Shown one piece after another: positions 23,107-34,392 of a DNA stretch of 64,000 nucleotides. The stretch comes from Helicostylum pulchrum (lineage: Eukaryota > Mucoromycota > Mucoromycetes > Mucorales > Mucoraceae): NCBI GenBank assembly GCA_025677825.1, contig JAIXMO010000008.1, positions 768,798 to 832,797 of the forward strand. Direction: 5' to 3'. Within the stretch, counting starts at the first letter, position 1. The number at the start of each line of letters is the position of its first letter. The notes under the pieces are model-generated. The model saw only the letters and a program-made list of their open reading frames with translations, searched no databases and was not told the DNA's origin. Both the position numbers and the translations under genes were made by a program.

Positions 23107-23893
23107 TACCCTTTGTTGTCGAGTGTTTCATCAACACCAGCAATATAAATATTGATATCAGGATGCGCTGTTTGAAGTTGTTCAAGACCTTGTTCAGACT
23201 AAAAAAAAAAAAGATTTAAAAAAAAGTAGATAACGCAGATAAAACAGTATATTACCCCGATGATAGCTACAAACTTGATTTGAGAACCTTGAACGCCCCA
23301 TTCTTTCAACATATTGATAGTTGCTACAGCCGTATTACCGGTAGCAATAACAGGATCCAAGACATAACATAAATCGACGTTGGGTACATCGGGTAACTTA
23401 TTATAGTACTCTACTGGTTGATGAGAGACTTTTTCACGATAGATACCCAAATGCAATACAGGAGCATCAGGGAATAAATTTAAAAATCCTATATTAAATC
23501 ATTAAAAATCTCCCACACACACTTTTTTTTTTTTTTACATCTTATTTACCGTTAACAAGACCTAGACCTGATCTAAGAACAGGTACTAAACCTACTCTTT
23601 CCTTTATCTCACTGGATTGATAATCGCCATATTGACTAGAAGCCTATATATACACGCTATATTAATATATATATATATATATATAGTACATTTCTTATCT
23701 GTATATATATATTACTTGCCATTTGTCCCTTTTTTAATGTTACATCTGCAGAAGCTTCATAGCCCAATAAAAAGGAGAGATCACTTGTCAATTCTCTTAC
23801 GACTTTAGGCGACTGGTTTTTCTCTCTCAATTGAGACAGCTTTTGAGCAACAATAGGATGCTTACTTATGTTAATAGTATCAGCCGTAGTCAT
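22964..23893 (-). CDS. FUR1: Uracil phosphoribosyltransferase
   Basis: The exons give KHPIVAQKLSQLREKNQSP, then GLVPVLRSGLGL, VLHLGIYREKVSHQPVEYYN and the PRPP-binding loop YVLDPVIATGNTAVATI. SEQGLEQLQTAHPDINIY and INPGIGDSGDRLWNT complete it. All are standard UPRT motifs; the length is about 220 aa, as expected. It converts uracil and PRPP to UMP (salvage). In the fungal URC pathway of uracil catabolism the same activity (URC6) makes the first intermediate. It is divergent from URC1 across 352 bp and tandem with the ArsC-like gene. Introns include an A30 run near 23073-23104 and (TA)n near 23662-23683. Confidence 0.95.
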
Positions 23894-24245
23894 TATAAAA
23901 AAAGAAGAAAATAAAAAAAGATAACAAGAAAGAAAAAGAGGATAAAAAGGGTAAATTAAATTGTAAGAGAATATATATAAGGTTCACGCTTCTTTTCTTT
24001 TTTCTTTTTTTTTGCATGATGATAAGCAATCATGTGAGTTATCGTATAAATACACGGCATACATGTTTATGTGATTGATTTGTTTTGATAAGTATCTCAT
24101 GAACAAACAACCGTAACATTTTAGCTTATAAAACCTTTTGGCTATTTTCTTATTATTCACTTGTTTTTCCCTTTCTCTTCTATTTTTTATTTTTTATTTT
24201 TTTTTTACTTCTCTCTTCAAATATATATATATATATATACAAGAA
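23894..24245. promoter_or_regulatory. Bidirectional FUR1/URC1 promoter with GATA motifs
   Basis: The region holds GATAAG at 24021-24026 and 24087-24092, its reverse-complement-like TTATCG at 24039-24044, and GATAAC near 23919. It has a TATAAAA at 24127-24133 facing URC1 and a TATATATA near 23973-23982 facing FUR1. GATA motifs bind nitrogen-response factors in fungi, so nitrogen control is plausible but inferred. Confidence 0.5.
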
Positions 24246-26597
24246 ATGACTATAAGTAATGATGAAACTATTCTCCAAAAAATGTTGTCTACTATGGAAA
24301 CATTAAGACAAGACCAATTAAGATTGGCTGAACAGGTATATACATGTTTGTTATTATTATTATTATAGTTATTTTTACTCATGTGTGTGAGCGTATATAG
24401 TTTGAGATATTGTCTTCTGCTACCCCTCCAAAGTTTGGTGACACTCAGTTGTCTCCTTCTACCTCCATTACCGCCTTAGCAAGTGATGCACAAGACTGTA
24501 TCACTCCAAAATCTACCGTATCTCCAGTGACCCAATCATCCATGTATCCTAGCCGTGTGATTCTTACTAGTAACCTTATCTTTTATTATTGTATCTTGAT
24601 AGCAAAACAACTAAAAACAAAAAAATAATTAATTTAGCTTATCCTGGTCAACATGGCATTAAACCAATTAATCTTGTATGGGGTGCTAAAAATGCAAAGG
24701 AAAGAGGTCCTATTGTAGCTTCTCGTCATGCAGAAAGCATTAAAAAGAGGTAAATATATACACTTTACATATGTGTCTCATTTTGTAATACTTGTAATTT
24801 TATTTTAGAAATGCTATTGGTGCTTATGGTGGGTCTTACTGTATTTATCGTGCTTTGGCTGTAGCTATTGGCGATTTGCCATCAGACTATAGACCCAATT
24901 TTGATTTAACAGAACCAACTTATCAAATTGGACCTCATGCATCTTGGTTTGACCCTGAGAAAATTGTCTCAATTGATCCTTTTGGTCATGTAGCTCCCTC
25001 TGTTTTTAAGAGTGAGTATGATGCTGGTCTTGATGTCAGGTAAAAAAGAGAAAACCCCCCTCCCCCTTTTTTTTTCTTTCTAATAGAGCCCTTTTTATAT
25101 ATGTATATGTAGACCTACTATTGCTATTACTCGCGCTCATATGACAATGGCTGAAATGGAAATGAATGTCAAGAGTGGTAACTTGCAAGTGGATGGTAAG
25201 ATAGTAGTGAATGAACGTGGAGATTTAGCTGTGTCTAAAGCTGCTCTTGAACCCGTTTGGTATTTACCTGGTGTTGCAAAGAGATTTGGTATCGAAGAAA
25301 CTTTACTTCGACGAGCTCTCTTGTAAGTTACGTTTTAAAACCTTGTTATTTTGTTTTTCAAAGTGATTAACAATGTTATTATTATTTTTTAGTGAGGATA
25401 CTGGTATGCATACTATATATATATAAAAAAGTATATATAATATCAAAATAAATAACGTATTTTTTAGGCGGAATGTATCCCGAATTGATCACTCGACCTG
25501 ACTTGAAAGTATATTTACCCCCTATCGGAGGTATCAGTGTATATATTTTTGGTAACCCTGAATATGTATCTGGTAAGCAGAAAAAAAAAATCCTTCTTTT
25601 TTATCTATATGAAACTTATACATCTTTCTAGACCCTTCCAAGAAGTTGACGTTGCGTGTACATGATGAATGTAACGGATCTGATGTATTTGGTAAGAAAT
25701 TGATACTTTTGTGTGTGTGTGTGTATATATATAAAACTAAAATATACCATATAGGTAGTGATATTTGTACTTGTAGACCTTATTTAATTTTTGGTATTGA
25801 AGAATGCGTAAAGCAAGCTCAACAAGGTGGTGTTGGTGTAATTGTTTACTGTAAGAAAAACAAAATGTTATTTATTTATTTATTTAACCTATATTTTATT
25901 ATTATAGTCAGAAAGGAAGGAAGAGCTTTGGGAGAAGTAACAAAGTATTTGGTTTACAATGCTCGTAAGTAAAAAAACCGAAAAAAAAAAAAGAAAAAAA
26001 AAGACGTTGTGTGATGACTTATGATTATTATTAGGTAAAAGACAAGCTGGTGGTGACACTGCAGATAATTACTTTTTACGTACAGAATGTATTGCAGGTG
26101 TTAAAGATATGCGTTTCCAAGCTTTGATGCCTGACGTATTACACTGGTTAGGAATTCAAAAGATTGATCGTATGATGGTAAAGTATAATAAAACTATTTA
26201 GTATTTTCTTTATGCTAAGCATGTATACCCTTCTTTTCTTTCTTTCTGTAGTCTATGTCCAATATGGTAAGTTTGTGTTAGATCCAATAGCGAGTAATCG
26301 GCATTAATTCCCCTTTTAGAAACATGACGCCATTGTCGGTTCCGGTATTCCTATTATTGAACGCGTACCTATCCCTGATGAACTTGTACCTGCTGATTCA
26401 AGGTAAAAGTTTTATTTTCTTTGTGTGTGTCCGTGTGCTAGTAAATATCATGCTTACATCTTTTTTTTTTCTCACGCAAAAATAGAGTTGAAATAGATGC
26501 TAAGATTGCGTCTGGATACTTTACCAGTGGTTCGGTAATGACTGACGTAGAACTTTCTAATGTAAAGGGTCGTGACTGGGAGGATGTTGAGCATTGA
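24246..26597 (+). CDS. URC1: URC1, GTP-cyclohydrolase-II-like uracil catabolism protein
   Basis: About a dozen short exons give a protein with two parts. The N-terminal part has NLVWGAKNAKERGPIVASRH and YGGSYCIYRALAVA. The C-terminal part is GTP-cyclohydrolase II-like: VHDECNGSDVFGSDICTCRP with the Cys cluster, the GGVGVIVYFRKEGRALGEV loop and a YLVYNARK stretch. This is the architecture of Urc1 from Lachancea kluyveri, needed to use uracil as nitrogen source. Exons of 11 nt (25393-25403) and 15 nt (26252-26266) are required to keep the frame. The start at 24246 follows (TA)n and CAAGAA. The stop is at 26595-26597. Function is assigned by family; the exact reaction in the URC route is not settled. 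Confidence 0.92.
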
Positions 26598-26779
26598 TTG
26601 GTTCTCGTTTTATTTTTAGCTCCGTCTACGGAAAAAAAAAAGTAACGACTTTTTTCTGTTCGAATGGGGTGATTTTTTCTTTTTTCATGCAAAGTGTTTC
26701 TGTATAAATAGCCTCTTCTTTTTTTCTTAAAAAAATAAATAAAGGTTTTCTTTATCTAATACACAAACAAAACAAAAAA

Positions 26780-27100
26780 ATGACTTTAAATTGTACCCTT
26801 CCAATGATTTATAAAAAAACTGAAACGTCCATTATCGAACGTACAAAACAAGAAACTGCAGTGGTTGAACATGCAATGACTGAAGATGATTTAACCCATC
26901 CTGCGCTATACCGACACAAGATGAATAGTTTACCGGGAAGTAACTATCGCAAATACCATACAACCCAAAATTCGCAGCAAAATAAAAAGTCTTCCGCCGG
27001 TTCTAATTGGGATCTCTATCCTGGGTTAATACGTAATATAGAAAACAAAGGCACACCTGAACAGGTTGACAAGTTACATCATATGGAGCGCAACTTGTAA
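26780..27100 (+). CDS. Small conserved-looking protein, unknown
   Basis: This intronless 106-codon frame starts at the first ATG after a 5' stretch with CAAACAAAACAAAAAA, a good fungal start context. It is hydrophilic, with no membrane segment, and ends WDLYPGLIRNIENKGT followed by VDKLHHMERNL. The composition is that of a real protein, and it fills the gap between URC1 and the convergent cPLA2 gene. I do not recognise a family. Confidence 0.6.
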   Translation: MTLNCTLPMIYKKTETSIIERTKQETAVVEHAMTEDDLTHPALYRHKMNSLPGSNYRKYHTTQNSQQNKKSSAGSNWDLYPGLIRNIENKGTPEQVDKLHHMERNL

Positions 27101-27190
27101 ACATATATTTATTATTATATTACATTTCTCCCCCTTCTCTATACATATATATATATATCAAGCATTATTTAAAATAAACTTTTACGTTTT

Positions 27191-29503
27191 TTATACACTC
27201 TCATTTTCAAGTCTTTGATTTCTTTTTCTTTCCCATGTTTTCTTTAATATACTCTTGATCTTTTCCAGATTATCAGTCCAGTTAGCTTCTGCTAACCCCG
27301 TGACTTTTTCTACTTGCTCTGGCGTATACACAAAATTCCAAGTTTTACAAAACTCGGCTTCTTGTGGATCAAAGTCAGGATCATAGGCCTTGTTCACAAT
27401 AAAAGGAAAATAAGCCAAAGTAATTGGACGTTCCTTCTTTAAAGATTTTGAATTTGATTGGTCCTTTACTTGTTCCGCTGTTTCAGCTTCAAATATAGTA
27501 CAAGTTCCTAGCGGATATTTTTCTTCGCTGTTATCTTTAGGCCAACCTGCACCGGTAGGCCATCCCGTGATGTTTCTTCTTTTAACGTAACTTTCAGCAC
27601 GATCAAAGTGAGTTGAGGTTTGAATATCTGCACTTAGGTCCACAGCTAAAATGATATCTACATCACGTCCTTCTCGAAGTAAAGGGTAGAATGGAATATT
27701 GTTATCCATACCAGCGTCCATCAAGTATAGTTCTTTGGAATCGACAATAGCTTTTGGGCGTTCAGCAACTTTACCGTCATTCATTGTAAAGGTTTTGGAT
27801 ATACCGTAAAATGGATTTGCAAAGGAAGAAGGTGATATAGGATGATAACTTAGCATTGAAGCCTCATATCGAGTAATTGTTTCGTCAATTTTAGCCAGTG
27901 ATCCAGTAGGTAAGAAGCTTCGAATTTCTTTATAGAAATGTACAAGACTTGCTGCAAAAGCAGAACCAAACATACTAAATAAAGAGGGTTATTAGCCTTT
28001 TTTTTTTTATATGTATAATGTTTTTTTTTTTACCCAATTAAAATATCTAGAGTTTGTTCAGGTAATCTCTCCAGGTTTTTTCCGGCTTCAAACTTACGCC
28101 CAAAAGCCCACATGGGAACCCAGGCTTCCATTTCTTCACAACCAACATCATACGGCGTGAATTCAAACCACTGATACGCATCCTTTTGTTGATTTTCAAT
28201 TTCCTTTTTCTTAGTCTCCAAATCTGCAATCTCAGTGGGTCTACTCGTATCGACTAATTTTCGTTTAATTTCATCAATTCGATTCTCAAATGTTTTTCCT
28301 AATGTGATATCATGTCGTACTACAGAGTAAATCGGCATTGGCTCTAACCCATCCTTTAAATAATGCGCTTGTCCTGTCAAGTACATATCACGAGGCTCAA
28401 ATTCACCTACTTCCGATCCCTGTGATTTACTTGTAACATCTTGACCTGATTTTTCCGAAGGTAAAGTATCTCTCTTCTTGGTTAATAGTGTTTGGCCCAT
28501 CAAAACGCCAAATATATCGACCAAACTAATATCCCCGTTCTGTTGATAAAACCTTTGAATTGCGCCTTGCATCAACAACTTACTGTTCTCAGGTGACCTG
28601 GTCAAAAGATTAATAAAGTTTGACATATTTGCCCAATGTGTGTTCACGTGAGACTTGATATGCTGTTTTAATTTTTGAGGTGAGGATTGTGTAAGTTGGT
28701 TATAGTACAAGGCCATGGTCCAGCAGGAACCCGAGATACCGGCAAAATACATTGTACAGTCAAGTACACCTGAATTCTTCATAGCGCTCAAGTAACCTGT
28801 CAATCCAATCATGGCACGGTATCCTCCTCCACTGCACGCCAATCCTATCACTGGTATATCTCGTTCATCAATATTATCAGCATGCACTCCAATTAACTTT
28901 GCAAACAACGGTTTTTGTAATTGCTTTCTCTTTTTGATGAATGATTTTTCTTGCTCTGATAAACTAGATCCTTCTCTGTATAACAAATGATTTTTTTTTT
29001 TAAACACATGTAAAATTGTTCCGAGAAAGAATATTTTTTTACCTAACCACAGCATCGTTATTAAGTTCGGAAAACTTTGAAGGATCTTTGGCATCTTTAT
29101 TAATCTCGTCGACAATCTTTCTGAATTCCTCCATGGTCAAGTACTCCCACATTTTCTCATACCCTTTTTGTAAATGAGAAAACTGCGTGGTGAACTGCGG
29201 GTACAGTTCAATCATTTTCAGGTTGATAACTTCCACTGTAGGCAAGTCCTCGAGCCACTCCATTTTCTTGGATAGCCACGCTTGATCCGTAAACAGCGAG
29301 CCAATAAATTTGTCGTCAGCTTCTGGCTGTTTATTATTATCCTCTTCTTCGCTTTTCGACCGAAATTGACTGGACCATAACGGTGAATTGTCAAGTGGTT
29401 TTTTTATACTGCTGCTTTGTGATTTATTACAATCGCTACTCATTCGTCGTTTGACATGTTGCAGGCATTTTTTATGTAGAGCACGTCTTTTTAATATAAA
29501 CAT
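27191..29503 (-). CDS. Cytosolic phospholipase A2-like (cPLA2/PlaA family)
   Basis: Three exons (29503-~29043, ~28983-28030, 27973-27191). The catalytic core contains GLACSGGGYRAMIGLTG (oxyanion Arg) and FAGISGSCWTMALYY, whose GxSGS holds the nucleophile Ser. The third exon has LYLMDAGMDNNIPFYPLLRE, with the catalytic Asp. There is no C2 domain and no secretion signal. The N-terminus (MFILKRRALHKKCLQHVKRR) is strongly basic and resembles a mitochondrial presequence; Aspergillus PlaA-type enzymes are reported in mitochondria. The frame extends upstream to 29596 through a T/A tract, so the start is a choice. It hydrolyses the sn-2 bond of phospholipids. Confidence 0.92.
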
Positions 29504-31101
29504 TTTTTTGGAAGAGAGAAGAATCCAGCACTTTTTTTTTAAAAAAAGAAAACATTTCAGTAAAACTGATTGGCTGGTTAATCTTTCTTTTGCCAAACGT
29601 TTTCTTTATTACCCGAAATGGTAACGACAGATTGGTTTTTTTCAAGTATAGTAGAATCTTTTAAAAGTGAACTTCTACAGATAAATTGTGTTCCGAATAT
29701 TGCCTCAGTTTTTCCTTTTTTTTTTTTTCATGCTTTACAGATAAACGATTCGTATACCTCCAAGTTTTTAAATCAACATTTATTCGTTCAATAAAGTGAT
29801 TATATAATTGATTTGTCGCTTTTATACAAGGTAGCAGACAAAGACAAAACTATGTTGAAAAAGTCAAAGGCAAACAAAAGAAAGAAAGAGAAATGGTAAG
29901 CTTGCATACAGCAATATAAATATTAATACTAACGTTCTTAGGAATATATACAATGTCATTGGCATTTAATTTAGGCCGATGATAAGCCGGTTTTTTTTTT
30001 ATCAAAAAATTTATTAAATTAAACCAGTTTGAGCTTTATCCCCAAGTAATAAATAAAACATGTGTGAGAGGCACAAACGCATTATGTAACAATGATACGG
30101 TTAAAAAAGAAACACGTGAAGCATTTACCTTTTAATTAGGATATATAGTAGCTTGTTAGTAGTGTAGGTATTTAGGACCTTTTTTTGTATGCACGATAAG
30201 AGGTGGGGATCATGCCTTCCAGATTAAATGGCGACATAATCGGTCGCATCTTTCGTTTTCTTTGTTGCGTACCTATGTACATACACAAACAAAGAAAGGT
30301 GAAACCAAATTGTATCCCCGTTTAAAAAATATAGTTTTGAGCGACTGTAGATTTACGTTTGAGCTATTTTTTTGATGTTGGAATTGAAATTTAGTTTTTT
30401 ACTGGAGGTTGATGGCGACAACGAATAGGACTGGTTTAATTCTGTTGTAGCTGTTGTCACAATTGTGGTTAGTTCAATGCGTACAAGGATCGACGTTTTA
30501 CAAATGATACAATTTGTTTAAAAAGAAAAAGATGTGTTGTGTGTGTGTGTGTGAAATGTCCCTTGCCATGTGTCCGAAATAACAATTAAAACGCCGGTTT
30601 ATTTTGAGTTTTTTTTTTTTTTTTTTTTTTGTACATTTTGACTCTGGACCCCCAATATTTTTTTTTTTCTTTTTCTCTTCCTTTTTTCTGAAAAAGATAT
30701 TAAAAGATAATCTCATTCAACAACCAAAAGAAGACTTCTTTTTTTTTTCATTTATTTTTCTATTTCATCTATTCTGAATAATTCAACATCTCTTTTTCTA
30801 CAATTTTGAAAACAAAGAAGGTAATTCAATCGCTCGTTTTTTATTTTTTTAGTCGCGTATCGAAAAAAAAAAGGAATGACGTAAAAGAAACCAGATGGAC
30901 AATTTTTTTTTTTTTTTTTTAAAAAAAAAAAGAAAGAAATTTGTATTAATTAACTTGATCAGTTTAATTACAATAACCGATTCCATCTTTTATTTTTTAC
31001 AACGTCCTTTCTTTTTTTTCGTTCTTAAAAAAAAAAAAAAGATTGAATTGGCAACCCCGGTTTTTAACAGACATTTTTTTTTTTTCGTTGTATTGTAGAC
31101 T
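29504..31101. other. Divergent intergenic region cPLA2 / SSN6
   Basis: This 1.6-kb spacer has a T24 tract (about 30607-30630), a T18A11 junction (30903-30931) and a (GT)n tract near 30537-30553. A 14-codon frame at 29851 is followed by a possible splice donor, but nothing supports it as an exon. No tRNA or snoRNA was recognised. Confidence 0.55.
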
Positions 31102-32640
31102 ATGGCAGCGCCTGTACCACCGCAACAAGTTACAGCTGCACAAAAGTTAGCTCAAGTAAATGAACAAACTTGGTTAACCATGGGTAAAATATAGTTTATC
31201 TTTTTCTATTTCGTTCAATCATGTTAATCCCTTCTTTTTTTTTTTGATTTGACAGGTAATCTCGCGGAAATGATGACTGATTATGATAAAGCCATGAGCT
31301 GTTACGAATCCGCCTTGAGACACAATCCCTATTCTGTTGTCGCTTTATCTCAGATCGCGTCTTTATGTAGAGGAAGAGAACAATTCGGCCGAGCTGTCGA
31401 CTTTTTTAAGCGAATTTTAGCTATTCAAGAAAACAATGGAGAGACGTGGGCTGCTCTTGGTCATTGTTATTTAATGATGGATAACTTGCAAGAAGCTTAT
31501 CAAGCATATCAACAAGCATTGTATCATTTATCCAACCCAAAGGTATATTAAAAAAAAGGCATACACAAAAAAAGAGAACGACGTATACTGATTATATTTT
31601 AGGATCCTAAACTTTGGTACGGTATTGGCATTCTTTATGATCGTTACGGTTCTTTAGAACACGCAGAGGAAGCTTTTTCAGCTGTAATGAAGATGGATCC
31701 AAAGTTTGAAAAGGCCAACGAGATTTATTTTAGACTTGGTATCATTTACAAGCAACAACAAAAATATGATCTCTCTCTTCAATGCTTCCGTTATATCCTT
31801 CATAACCCTCCTCGACCTTTAACCGAATCCGATATTTGGTTCCAAACAGGCCACGTCTATGAACAACAGAAGGAGTATGAATTAGCAAAGGAAGCATATG
31901 AGCGTGTATTAGCTGAAAACCCAGATCACGCTAAAGTTCTGCAACAACTGGGTTGGTTATATCACCAACAAAACACCTCATTTTGTAATCAAGCTTTAGC
32001 CATTCAGTACTTGACCCGTTCTTTGAAATCGGACAGTAATGATGCGCAGTCTTGGTACCTGTTGGGCCGTTGTTACATGGCCGAACAAAATTACAACAAG
32101 GCGTATGAAGCCTATCAACAAGCAGTGTATCGTGATGCTCGCAACCCTACTTTCTGGTGTTCAATCGGTGTTTTATACTATCAAATCAATCAATACCGTG
32201 ATGCATTAGATGCTTATAGTCGTGCTATTCGTTTAAATCCTTATATTAGTGAAGTATGGTATGATTTAGGTACCCTTTATGAATCTTGTAACAATCAAGT
32301 ACAAGATGCCTTAGATGCCTATCAAAGAGCTGCAGAATTGGATCCTTCCAACCCTCATATTAAGCAGCGTCTGGAATTATTAAGAAAGTCTCAAAACGTT
32401 CAAACTTCTCAGGTCACTGGTAGTGCTCCAGTTCCTCAAGACGTTGTTAATCCAAGTCAATATCAAAGTGGAACCAATGGTCAATCACTTAATGGCGCTT
32501 CTTATAGTCAATCCGCTCCTACTGGTCCTCCCTCTAGTATGTCTGCTTATCAAATTGGTGCTGGCAGTACTGTTGCTGGTACTAACCCTCAACGTCTCAA
32601 TGAAGAAAGAGTTACTACACCTCAATTACCTGTCACTGTA

Positions 32641-32678
<38 letters not shown>

Positions 32679-34130
32679 TTTTTAATTATATCTCATCCCT
32701 AACTCCCTCCCTCCCCCTTTTTTTTTCTGTAGCATGGTTTAAATGCTCATGAAGGTAATAATGGACCTGCAAGAGACCTTCCTATGCCTGGACCCCCTCC
32801 TGCTGGTCCAGGCCGTCGTTCTCCTGCTCCTTATGCACAATATCCTCCTCATTCTAATAGTAATAATAATGCATCGCGTGAAGATGTTCGTATTCCTGAT
32901 ATTGGAGGTGGTCGCGCCCCTACTCCTTCTGATAGATCTCAAATGAACCCTATTCTTCATGATGAAAGACAACAACATCATCAACAACAACAACAGCAAC
33001 AAGCACAACAAGCACAGCAACAACAAGCACAACAACAAGCACAACAACAAGCGCAACAACAAGCGCAACAACAAGCTCAACAACAGCAAGCGCAACAACA
33101 AGCACAACAACAGCAATCACAACAACAACAAGTACAACAACAACAGCATCAACAACACATGTCATCTCAACAACAACAACAACAACAAGGACAAACTAAT
33201 TTACCTCCTATGACGATGCGTCAAACTTATAAACCCGAAGAAACTCGTTCACCTAACCCAGTTCATGCTCAAGCTCCACCAGCATTAAGTTCTTCACCTC
33301 ATTCCCGACCCTCACCACGTACGTCTTCTTCTTCTCATCCGTTGGCACCACCTCAACAATACAATGATCATAGGTTATCCCCTCGTACAGGACACAGTGA
33401 AAGTTATCGTTATGAACAACAACAACAACGTTCACCTGCGCAACGACCCATGGAAATGGAAGGATCGTCTGTATCGCCTCGATCTCGTCCCGAGTACGGG
33501 CGTATGAAACACGAAGAACAGCAACAACAACAGTATCAGTCTAGTTTACCTGCACGTCATAATAGCGGGTTAGAACAACACAGGTACACTACTAGTAAAC
33601 CTGCTGAAGAAATCGTTATTGAAAAGAAGGAACAGAGACAGCACGTAGTAGATGAGGATTATGATGAAAGTGCAGCGGATGCGTTATTAAGTATGGGCAA
33701 CCCTCAGTTAGGACAAAAGAGAGGATTATCGCATGAGCAAAAGGATACGAAAAAGTCTAGACAAGAGGAAACATCAACACCCATGGATATTGATATACCC
33801 AAGGAAGATAATATCACACAGCAACAAGTTGTTGTTGTGGCTGAAGCAGAAGAGGAAGAAGAAAAAGAAAAAGAAGTAGAAAAGGAAGAAGGAGAAAATG
33901 ATGAAGAGGTTGTTACTAAACAAGAGGATGATGAACAGGAAGAAGGAGAAGTCGATGAAAAGGAAGAAGGTGAAGTGAAGGATGATGATGAAATGTTGGC
34001 AGAAGAAAAAGCTGAAATTGTACCAACTGCTGCTGTCGCTGCTACAAATGCTGCGTCTGTGGCTGCGTCGCAACAAACAAAAGAGGAAAATATCAAGTCT
34101 CCAGTAGATGAACCTGCAGGATCAGCATAA
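31102..34130 (+). CDS. SSN6: SSN6/CYC8 TPR corepressor
   Basis: The first exon encodes MAAPVPPQQVTAAQKLAQV and splices at 31186 to GNLAEMMTDYDKAMSCYESA. About ten TPR motifs follow (NGETWAALGHCYLMMDNLQE, PKLWYGIGILYDRYGSLEHA, WYLLGRCYMAEQNYNKAYEA). This is the very conserved N-terminal half of Cyc8/Ssn6, which binds Tup1 and DNA-binding repressors. After an intron with a T33 tract (32643-32675) comes a long disordered part: Pro-rich, then Gln/Ala repeats (32970-33190), His/Ser/Pro stretches, and a Glu/Asp/Lys-rich tail. Total length is about 930 residues. The Tup1-Ssn6 complex represses many metabolic and developmental genes. Confidence 0.96.
32965..33195 (+). repeat. CAA/CAG polyglutamine-alanine tract in SSN6
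   Basis: The DNA is an imperfect array of CAACAAGCA/CAACAACAG units. It encodes runs of QQ, QQA and QQQ for about 75 residues, interrupted by His and Ser. CAA and CAG are mixed, which slows slippage. Confidence 0.9.
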
Positions 34131-34392
34131 ATCATTATAAAAAAAAATAATTATACACAACAAATTTTTTTTTTTACATATACGCTTTTTTTTTTTTTTT
34201 TCTTTTTTTGGAATTGCAAATTACACACACACACCTTATTATAACCTTTTTAAATATACTCTTTTTTTTTCTCTCTCTCTTACACTCATTGCCTTTTTTT
34301 TTAAAAAAAAAAAATATAAATGATTTTTTATTATTATGATTTGTGTGATATGAGAAATTGAGTGTGTGTGATTGTAGTGAGGTATATATATA

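Noticed and set aside
29851..29895. Short basic frame (MLKKSKANKRKKEK) followed by a GTAAGC donor
   Set aside because: The next acceptor yields only a few codons before a stop; no larger gene can be built.
30390..30490. Possible snoRNA-like stretch in the cPLA2/SSN6 spacer
   Set aside because: No matched C and D boxes or closing stem could be found.
32739..33213. Long frames antisense and frame-shifted to the SSN6 polyglutamine region (leucine-, valine- or asparagine-rich)
   Set aside because: They are mirror products of CAA/CAG repeats; the SSN6 frame explains the region.
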